DNA of 64,000 nt from the NCBI RefSeq assembly GCF_000002425.4, contig NC_037254.1:4991084-5055083 (forward strand), read 5' to 3'. Of this stretch, positions 13,346-21,078 are shown piece after piece. Positions within the stretch are counted from its first letter, which is position 1; each line of letters begins with the position of its first letter. The notes below the pieces were generated by a model. The model saw only the letters and a list, made by a program, of their open reading frames with translations, did no database searches and was not told the origin of the DNA. The position numbers were made by a program, and so were the translations under genes. This stretch comes from Physcomitrium patens (taxonomy: Eukaryota > Streptophyta > Bryopsida > Funariales > Funariaceae).

Positions 13346-13995
13346 TACTGTCCTTTCTTGTTGCGTTTGTTTGGTGTTGGAGTTTTCTTGTGACGTATGG
13401 GCGACAATAGGTTTTGGTCGTCTTTTTCATGTAGTACTTCATTAGATTGTCGTCCTGCTCGTATTTTTCGTAATTGGTGAGCCCCTTCATTGTTTTGTTG
13501 AGTGGAGTATTTGAGAGATACTCGGTGAACTAATTTTATCGAATTTGAGACCCATATCTATAGTGACTGCGTCCGTCGAGGACCGTGATAAAAGCACACT
13601 TGACTTAATTGTCCGTCGTCTTGAAGAAGGAAGGTGTAAGCTGCATTAAGTACAGAAATTGCACATGCTTGGAATTATTGTCCATTGTTCAGTAGCATTA
13701 TGTACCTCTAATGCTTCTTTCGTTACAGTTTTTTGTTCACCCTAGTCGGATATTCAACAAAATTGAAAGTTTCCTTCGAGTTGCGAAACCTGGTTACTAA
13801 AGCACTGTCATATCCAACAGGAAACTGCAACTACTGTTTTCTCCATGACACAGTCTCAACATACTGCTGAATAGTTTCTTTATATATACATTGAAAGTGT
13901 TTGCAATCGAAATTGTTTGCTTAATACAATACAGTGTAACGTACATTCAACACTCTCAACAAAGAGGTACGAAACTCAATAAAAAACGGGTAAAC
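13346..13995. other. Spacer (650 bp) between the palindrome arms
   Basis: Unique sequence between the two arms, of ordinary composition. No open frame or domain is recognised. It lies downstream of both converging genes and may hold 3'-end signals; an AATAAA lies at about 13978-13983 on the + strand. Confidence 0.7.
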
Positions 13996-14493
13996 GACTA
14001 AAGTTCGCGAAGTAGTTGATTTTGCAACACAGTAGATATTAGAGATGAGGTACACGTCAATGCTGGATCCAGCTTTATATGCCAGCGACCTAGCTTTCTA
14101 TTGCAACTTGTGCCCAACTGGACAAAATGTCTTGCTGACCGAGACAGGCAAATGGGCCGCAGGTTCATCTAAGAGGATTAATGCTCACAGGTAGAGTGAA
14201 TTCTCATCAAGCAATTATGCGCTCGTTACCCTGAGACAGCAGAGGAAGAGACCTCGGACTGCGTAATTGGCACAGCCCCAACTCGTGTATTCCAATAAAC
14301 ACTTTGAGTGGATCATAATACACAGCTTCGGATTCTAGAAAAGGTCGCTGAAATGTAGAACCCACCAAGGTAGTCAACTCACTATCTTACATTTTGCATC
14401 TGAATCCTCATATCTACACCAACTTCTCATATCTCTGACATCTGAAACATACTGCAAGAACCACTTGAGCAATGCGCCAAGCTTGACTTGAGG

Positions 14494-16081
14494 TCACCTC
14501 CTCTGACGTTTCAGATCCGGCTGCACACAATAGTACACCACGGCTATTAAGAAAAAAAACTATCCAGTTCGGACAGGTCATGCGACCATAAAAAATAATT
14601 GATCCGGCATGAAGAACATGCATAAGCTCTCACCGACACAAGTCTAAAAGCGAGAAGAAGTGCGGCCTTGCAAAAGCCAAACTTTTCACGAATCCATGGT
14701 GAAACGACCATAAGATCGTGGGACCCTATGTGTAATGAAAAACCAACGCAATTGAAGAAAAGGCAGCTAGTGCAAATTCAACGGAGGTTACCTTCGCGTC
14801 TGGTGTCTTATGTGACGATCCATTGCTTTTCTTCACAGTTTCAGGGGCACAAGTAGGGCAAATGTATCTATCCACATGTTTCACCTGCTCTTCGCTCAAG
14901 CCCACGCAATGTCTGTGAAACCTGCACCCACCCATTCAGCAAGATTGTCGTTCAGCTAAGCATCCGCGTATCTGTAGTAGCCACTGCATCTGCGTGAACA
15001 CGTGACCATGCCTCGACCGAACCAAACGAAACACCAAGCTTCAAGCGCACGAGACTTAGGTCGAGGCACGAGTCTTTACTGACTGACTGAGCAAGCACTT
15101 CACTGATGAGCAATATTAGAGCACAGCAACCTCACCAGTCTTTGCAACTGTTGCATTCCAGCATCACGTGGTCAGGGTTGTATGGCATCTCACACTTGCA
15201 ATACCTGAAACACCCCATTCCAAGTTATCAACGAAATCGACAAAGTCGTTAACTGCACAAACCTAACCCTGACTCACTGCACCTCACAGAAGACCCAACG
15301 CCTAACATGCGCTGCGCATTACCACACGCAAACTTCATAGGTTATGCCCATCTTAAACGACTCATTCATGCAATGCGGAGCCTTACACAGCGACGCGATC
15401 AGGGGTGAAACCGCCAGTGGTTGCCTTATACTCGAATCGACAGAAATAGTCCTCAGCACTCACAGTCTCCAACTTCGTGTAGTTCTTGAAAGAGTGAACA
15501 ATGCACTTGCCTTCTATTGTGTCCGCGCTCTGCACGTCATAGTGGTCCGACAGAAAAACCTCCTTCTGTCCATGGAACTGCTTGCGCCCGCTCATGGATT
15601 CTTCCGGCCGGTAGTACCACCGGACCCGGACTTTCACGTTGCCTCGACTATCACCCTCGATCTTCTCTACCTTTGCAATATAGGGAGGTTTATCCGCATC
15701 CTCGCTGCGCATCAGAACTGTATCTCCAACTGCCACAAACCCAATTATCCGCCACAAAATCGCTTCAATCGCAAGGACATATCCTCTCACGAATCCCATG
15801 CCACGTCTAATGACTGATCACACTGGACGATTGTTCACAACCAAACACATCGCTGACAGACTTGAAATGGGAAGAAAAAATAAAAAAGAAAAAAACAGCC
15901 GGTTTGGCTACTTGCAAGCAGCCAGTTTGACCCGCTCGAAGCTTTCGAAATCCGAAGGCAGACTGAGGATCAAGCGAGAGCCTAATGCTTCTTCGGAAGT
16001 GACCATACCTTTGACAATTTTCCGAGTGCCTTTAATGACGCACGAGTCGAGAGTCTTCTTCCCGTTCTTCGGCTTCGCCAT
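14494..16081 (-). CDS. EBS/SHL: BAH-PHD histone reader, EBS/SHL family (right copy)
   Basis: Mirror-image copy on the minus strand. In transcription order the exons are 16081-16009, 15729-15387, 15204-15136, 14921-14792, 14520-14494. The encoded 213-residue protein appears identical to the left copy, with all exons, splice sites, BAH motifs and PHD zinc ligands intact, so neither copy looks like a pseudogene. The genes are tail to tail, so read-through of either would make RNA complementary to the other. The identity implies a very recent duplication, ongoing gene conversion, or a fold-back artefact of sequencing or assembly. Confidence 0.88.
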
Positions 16082-16900
16082 GGCAACAAGCCCCTCGAAA
16101 ATTCAGAAACGCAAGCTCCAGGGTCCACGGCCGCTTCCCACACTCAACCAAACTAATGGCACCCAACGGTCACTGCCCACGCCCTAACCCTAGTCTCTGC
16201 CTACCAACATGTCCCAATCGAATCCACCGATCCCACCGAGCTCACCACTGCAACCATCGGCCTCCCTCTACCACAAACTCGCTCCATCACACTCCCGCTT
16301 GCACTCGAATTTCCCCGACAGACCTCTCTCTCCTTCAACGTACCCCTCATTCCACCACGGCAAGCCCCCAAACCTCATCACCGCAAATACCCATCAAAAC
16401 TTCTCAAAATCCCCCGCAAGAACCCCCCACTACCACCCCAGCCTCGTATCCCCAAAACTACACGTCAACTCCCGCCCTGGCACCCCGACCTCCCGACCCA
16501 GAAAACGCAACAACTCCCCGGCTGCGCCAGCTCCGAAGCTCCAATGTCCGAGCAGCAACTCCGACGCGCGCTCCAGAGGAAGCCACAACGGTGCGGAAGA
16601 CTTCCCTCCCACGAATGGCTCAAAAACGCGCGCAGGCTCTCGCTGTTCACAGGCGCCTCGATCCAGCCCTGGTACCAGGCTCAGTATCCACCCCACCTTT
16701 TCCCTTTTTGAGCTCGGAGGAAAAGGAAGGAAGGGGAAGGGAGAAAGCGGTTGCCCGAGGGGGGGCGAAGGGCGGGAGCGGGAGGGGAGGGGGAGTGAGT
16801 GAATGAGGGAGTGGGCTATGGCCGGCTGGCCATTGCTGGAGTGAGAGAGTGAGAGAGAGTGTGAGGGGGAGAAGTGCGCGGGAAAACCTTCCAGGGGAGG
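16082..16900 (-). promoter_or_regulatory. GC-rich promoter / 5' leader of right BAH-PHD gene
   Basis: Mirror of the left upstream region, including the pyrimidine tracts. It differs in the 49-bp block (16661-16709) and at single positions 16651 and 16755. Confidence 0.5.
16182..16192 (-). promoter_or_regulatory. Telo-box-like motif (right copy)
   Basis: CCCTAACCCTA on the + strand, the mirror of the motif at 11149-11159, again just upstream of the coding start. Confidence 0.5.
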
Positions 16901-17065
16901 GAGGGAGGGAAGGCGAGGGAAGGCGAGGGCGGGAGGGAGGCCCTTGGACGTCCGTCCGTCTGGTCGTTCGTCCGTTCCTGCGTCGGCTCGTCAGTTAGTG
17001 AGCAAGAGAGGGGAGCACCCTCCTTTTCCTGCATTTCCTCTCATTTCCTCCCTCTCACTGCCTCC

Positions 17066-17345
17066 CTCGGATCCCCCTCTGTATGTTTGCCCCCTCTGTA
17101 TGTTTGCCCCCTCTGCGACAGTTCTCGGCCAAATTCTCCCCCCCCCCCCCCTCCCCCCTTCTACCGTATGCGTGCCCGCTGCCTCTGTTGTTTGCAGGCG
17201 TGGTGTGGTTCCAATCGTTTAAAAGTTGGATTTGGCGATTATCTCACCAATTCTTTTATGGATGCTTTGTCCCTGTCGTGGTTCTGCTAACAGTGGGCGA
17301 TCTCCTTGACTTGCCAGCCGCGAATGTGTGAGTTTGTTTCCTAAG
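17066..17345. repeat. Right outer flank: 17-bp tandem repeat and poly-C tract
   Basis: Just outside the right arm there are about 2.5 copies of a unit like CCCCCTCTGTATGTTTG (about 17073-17117) and a C homopolymer at about 17138-17151. After the tandem repeat, diverged homology to the left outer flank resumes (TCGGCCAAA at about 17127). The repeat thus looks like an insertion or expansion into an older inverted duplication. GC content then falls to the AT-rich background by about 17345. Confidence 0.6.
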
Positions 17346-18166
17346 TTGTTGTTTTGCCTTTAATTTGCAGAGATTTTTGTGTTAACCGATTATTTTAGTA
17401 TTATTTTTCTTATCAGTTTGATGACAAGTCGACCAGTCTGTTGTTGTGATCAGTCATGATTTCAGTAATCTTGGGTGTAGTTAATAGTCGTTGTTTAGGT
17501 TTTTCTTGTTTATTTTGGAGGTGCACAACGTTACTGTATCTTATAATGTTGTTTGTTCTTGATAATTTGTATGATTTTTTTATAATGATTAGATTTTGTA
17601 TCAATCTAATTTTTTACATGCTCACTGTTAATTTTGGAAATGTATCGTACAACAGCTTGTTTGGATAAATAACTTTTTGTGTTGTTTCTAGAAAAATGAA
17701 TTGCACTATGTTTGATTATGGGAAAACTTACAGAAATGGGTGATTTAGGTCAAGTCCCAATTTGATTGAGTCAATTGGGTCAACTCTATTGGTGTGTTGT
17801 AATTGATAGTTGGCAGTATAGGGTATGAACGATTGGATAGGTCGTAACATAAAAATGTCAGTATATTATGAAAATGTTAGAAATTAAATAGAAAATGGAC
17901 ACTGAAAGGAAAATATTGAGGTAAAACATGAATGGAAATTAGTAGCAAAACAACTAGAACTGAGTTGGGGTATAATTCTAAGAGTTTATTTGGGGAGATT
18001 ACATCAATCGTTATGAGTCAAAATCTTGTGCAAAGCTCTTTAAAAAGAAGTGTTGCATTTTGTATTCATAAAGTGAAACAATTTGGTTTTTTTTATACAA
18101 TATCACTTAAGTTTGATACTAATTAGGCAAGTATTAGAACCTTCCTTTGAATGTGAATTGAACAAG

Positions 18167-18199
<33 letters not shown>

Positions 18200-19194
18200 A
18201 TAGAGAGAGATAATTAATAGAAAAATATTTCTTTTTTTAAAATTTAATATATATTTGCGAATTAAATATAGAATTGAATTCTAAACTTAAGGAAATTTAG
18301 TAATATAGTGGATTGATGTATGCATTAGTTGTAGAATAATATTATTGCTATAATCAAAAAAATATTAATACAAGAAGAGACAAAGAAAAAAGGTAGTTGA
18401 ATTGATGAAAGTAATATTTAACTATATTAGACAAAGTAAGAATTGATTGTAAAAAAAAGAAATATGCCTAATTTTTGTCTAATTAATTTTTGATTATAAA
18501 TTAAGGTGGTAATCTTTTATAAATGTTGTTAAAAGTATAATATATTAAAGTCTTTATTCTTTGCAAAACTTATTAATATACAAAGTCTTGTTTATAAATT
18601 TAAAGAAGAATTTATAATTTATAAATTTAATACATATTTTACACAAGTCTTAATTATATCTATGTGTATTTCATATAAATATAGCTTAATAGAATATTTA
18701 TTTTTGAAGGTATATATATCAACTATTTACATGATTTTACTTTCATGTAATAAAAATAATTCCATTATATTATTTTCATCTACAAAATTTGTTAAAACAT
18801 TCTATTTCTAATTAATTGCTATCAATTTGTTTTTATTAATATTAAAAAATATAGTATTTACTAATTGATATCAGATATTAATATTTAAATAATTTAAAGA
18901 ATTAAAAGATAATTCTTATATTAGAGTTGTTTTTCTAAAAATCTTTTTAATTTTATATAATCTTTTGTTTAATATTTAGTACTAAATATTTCTATATCCT
19001 ATTCAATTATTCTAAATTTAAATTTTATATAATTGTATTATAAAAATAAGATGTATTATGAAAAGATGTTTCTACTACATACCATTTACATGTGAAAAAG
19101 ATATAGTTTTAAATTTCTAAATATGTTTCAACTTCCCTTCTTAGGCTAGATATTTTTTTAACTCTACTATTGCAAATACAACACCTCTTAGGCT
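17346..19194. other. AT-rich gene-free DNA
   Basis: No gene recognised; open frames are short and featureless. A TA microsatellite lies at about 18168-18197. Element F sequence probably begins somewhere in the last few hundred bases, but I cannot place its edge. Confidence 0.55.
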
Positions 19195-19297
19195 AGATAG
19201 CTACTTTGCAAGAGCAAATAGAAGCTTCTAGGATAAGGGAGTCAACATCTACTAGACTAAAATTGAGTAAGCCTAGTACATACTCCAAGACTTCAAG
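19195..19297 (+). pseudogene. Element F, gag fragment left of the A insertion
   Basis: An open stretch starting LQEQIEAS and ending KTSRQ reads directly into 25572 onward once element A and one copy of its GCAAG target duplication are removed. This shows A inserted into an older element's gag-like frame. Only the part next to A is certain. Confidence 0.6.
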
Positions 19298-19341
19298 GCA
19301 AGTTTTAGGGACATATTCTTTAGAACTTTCTAGAGAGAAGT

Positions 19342-19563
19342 TTCTAGAAACTTCTAGAAAACAAGCCTCTAGAACCTTCTAGAAGAGAAGCCTCTGGAAC
19401 CTTTTAGAGAGAAGTTTCTAGAAGCTTCTAGAAAAGAAGTCTCTGGAACCTTCTAGAAAGGAATCCCCTGGAACTTTCTAGAAGCTTCCTAGTTAATAGA
19501 AGTAGCTCGAGAAGTTTCTAGAACCTTCTAGAAAGGAAGCCTCTGGAACCTTCTAGAAGCTTC
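19342..19563 (+). promoter_or_regulatory. Heat-shock-element array in element A U3
   Basis: Perfect heat-shock elements (alternating GAA and TTC pentamers with 2-bp gaps) of four pentamers each occur at 19342-19359, 19416-19433, 19471-19488, 19516-19533 and 19546-19563. Three-pentamer sites lie at 19372-19384 and 19446-19458. All lie within 265 bp upstream of the TATA box. In plants such arrays bind heat-shock factors and drive heat-activated retrotransposons such as ONSEN; heat response of this element is inferred. Confidence 0.8.
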
Positions 19564-19604
19564 CTAGTTAATAGAAGTAGCTCGAGAAGCTTCTTAAGTA
19601 GGAG

Positions 19605-19612
19605 TATATATA
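19605..19612 (+). promoter_or_regulatory. TATA box of element A 5' LTR
   Basis: TATATATA, 32 bp before the start of the 11-nt tract that matches the primer-binding site. Confidence 0.75.
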
Positions 19613-19617
19613 GGGAT

Positions 19618-19643
19618 CGAGGCTGAAGAGTTCTTCAGTCTCG
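19618..19643 (+). promoter_or_regulatory. U3/R palindrome at the transcription start
   Basis: Two 12-nt arms (19618-19629 and 19632-19643) pair fully with one G-U. The right arm contains most of the putative self-primer (19637-19647). The matching palindrome in D is a perfect 12-bp stem of different sequence (41773-41800), and B's 3' LTR keeps all 12 pairs with three wobbles (62328-62353). Confidence 0.75.
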
Positions 19644-19774
19644 ACAACACATCTCTTGGAGTTCTAGTTCACCTTTCTGGTGTTGTTCTTGTACTCATCT
19701 GTTTAATCTAGTTCTGCCACTTCTTCTTGAACTTCTTGTTAGATTTCAAGTCTGTATTTTGTGTCCGTGACAGT

Positions 19775-19785
19775 TTGTCGAGACT
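19775..19785 (+). promoter_or_regulatory. Putative self-priming primer-binding site, element A
   Basis: TTGTCGAGACT starts 2 nt after the LTR end and is the exact reverse complement of AGTCTCGACAA at 19637-19647, which lies at the predicted RNA 5' end. Complementarity is exactly 11 nt. Yeast Tf1 primes reverse transcription with the first 11 nt of its own mRNA annealed to a site just after the LTR. Element D has the same arrangement with a different sequence. Confidence 0.72.
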
Positions 19786-19799
19786 ACACTAACTTGAGA

Positions 19800-19808
19800 T
19801 ATCAGAGC
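19800..19808 (+). other. Vestigial initiator-Met tRNA primer site
   Basis: TATCAGAGC matches the common plant retrotransposon site TGGTATCAGAGC but lacks the TGG that pairs with the tRNA CCA end. It also lies 27 nt from the LTR, not next to it. The same truncated motif is at 42002-42010 in D. Confidence 0.5.
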
Positions 19809-19820
19809 TAGTTCTTTCTT

Positions 19821-20009
19821 AGTAGAGTGTGGATTATCCCTCTACTTAAAGGTATACTAGCATTTTTTAGAGGTTGCGGATTACCCTCATCTAAACTGAT
19901 ACTTCTTCTGTTACAATATTGGAGTCTTATTCTTCTTGGAGAGAGTGGATTACCCCTCTTCTTGAAATTCTTAAGGCGTTTTATAGGTTGTGGATTACCC
20001 TCCTATAAA
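19821..20009 (+). promoter_or_regulatory. Leader hairpin array with GTGGATTAYCC-type loops
   Basis: Four hairpins present nearly the same loop on different stems. H1: 19821-19827 with 19840-19846, 7 bp. H2: 19866-19871 with 19890-19895, 6 bp plus a bulged extension. H3: 19941-19945 with 19956-19960, 5 bp with one G-U. H4: 19980-19987 with 20002-20009, 8 bp. Every loop contains GGATTAYCC preceded by GTG, GCG or TG. The same design occurs in D (42028-42096) and E (34806-34932). Candidate roles are RNA packaging, dimerisation or translation control. Confidence 0.75.
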
Positions 20010-20052
20010 CCAATATTGCCTCTTATAGGGTCATTTTTGTCCTTCTTTTAGA

Positions 20053-21078
20053 ATGGCCGGAGGTCAAGACATTAGTATGACAGAAAGTTCGGAGTCTAAG
20101 TTAGATGCTATTATGAATGCCCTCGCTACGTTATCACAAAGAACTGCAGAGATTGAAGGAGTGGTGGTAAGGCTTCATAATGATGGAGTATCTGGGATAG
20201 CACAATCTAAACTACACCAACCTCAAATTTTGGCACTTGGAGAAACAATTTTACCTCAGGTTCCACAAGAACCACTAGTTCTACAACATAAGGAGCCTCG
20301 AGTTAGCCTTCTAGATAAGTTTGATGGAACACGTTCCAAGTTTCGAGGATTCGTCAATCAAATCAAGTTGATAACAGTTTTACAGCCCGAACGATATTCA
20401 ACGGAGGAGTCACGTGTTGGGCTTGTTGGAACCTTACTTACGGGACAAGCTCTATCATGGTTTGCTCCTTTGTTTGAGAAACGATCATCCATATTAAACA
20501 ACTTCGAAACCTTTTTGGAAGCATTTGCGGAAGCATTTGGTGAACATGATAAGGTTCGATGGGCTACAACAAAGATCCGGTCGCTACGACAAGGGATGCG
20601 TTCTACATCAGTCTATGCTTCGGATTTCACGTAATTAGTATGCGACATGAATTGGGATGAAGAAGCGTTGATGAGTCAATTCTATTGGGATTTAAGAGAT
20701 GATGTGAAGGATTTGCTGTTAACTCTTCCTGATCCACGAACGCTCAATGAAGCCATTAGCTAAGCTGTGAAGTGCGATAATCGCCTATTCCAACGTCGCC
20801 AAGACCAACGCTCAAGACAACATACAATTCGCCATGCTCCAACTATGTCGGCAAGCGATGTGAATTCGCATTCAGAGGTGGAAGACATGCAAATTGATGC
20901 GGTACGTATCAAATCTCTTACTATAGAAGAAAAAAAGCGACGTATGGAGGAAAATTTATGCTTGTATTGCGGTGGAGAAGGCCACAAAGTCGGAAACTGC
21001 CCCAAAAAGCAAAATCGAGGCACAGTCAAGACTAGGGGAGTATTTGTTCAGGAAAACGAGGATGCCCAGCCACAGTAA
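20053..21078 (+). pseudogene. gag: Element A gag (two in-frame stops)
   Basis: Capsid/nucleocapsid frame of about 341 codons. The ATG at 20053 follows the hairpin leader. A predicted coiled N-terminus is followed by the capsid region (FDGTRSKFRGFVNQI, then FLEAFAEAFGEHD) and a CCHC zinc knuckle, CLYCGGEGHKVGNC, near 20959. TAA stops at 20632-20634 and 20761-20763 interrupt it; both fit CAA-to-TAA changes. The protein would form the virus-like particle and bind the RNA. It ends at TAA 21076-21078, overlapping the pol frame. Confidence 0.85.
21036..21078 (+). other. gag-pol overlap, possible -1 frameshift zone
   Basis: Pol is open from 21036 in the frame -1 relative to gag, and gag stops at 21078, leaving a 43-nt overlap. 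CAG GAA AAC GAG in the gag frame is kept in B (43244 onward), and D has a similar GAAAAT. The site is not a textbook X XXY YYZ heptamer, so the shift mechanism is uncertain. Confidence 0.4.

Larger units (their letters stand above)
13996..17065 (-). repeat. Right arm of 3070-bp inverted duplication
   Basis: Mirror of 10276-13345. The differing 49-bp block is 16661-16709 here. It is flanked on one side by GAGCTC and on the other by GAGGCGCC in both arms; its inner part still shows weak similarity to the left block, as if both derive from a common diverged sequence. Confidence 0.93.
19303..19772 (+). repeat. Element A 5' LTR
   Basis: 470 bp, matching the 495-bp 3' LTR at 25072-25566. The U3 part consists largely of TTCTAGAACC-type decamers. 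The TATA box is at 19605-19612, and the expected RNA start is near 19637. The two LTRs differ by substitutions and by the number of decamer units, so the insertion is not recent. Confidence 0.93.

Noticed and set aside
10276-17065. Horizontal transfer of a GC-rich gene island
   Set aside because: The gene is a typical plant EBS/SHL with plant-type introns; the contrast comes from AT-rich repeat DNA around it.
19800-19808. Functional iMet tRNA primer site as the only primer site of element A
   Set aside because: It lacks the TGG end and lies 27 nt from the LTR, while a perfect 11-nt self-complement sits next to the LTR.
21048-21060. Classical slippery heptamer for gag-pol
   Set aside because: GGAAAAC does not fit X XXY YYZ; kept only as a possible recoding zone.
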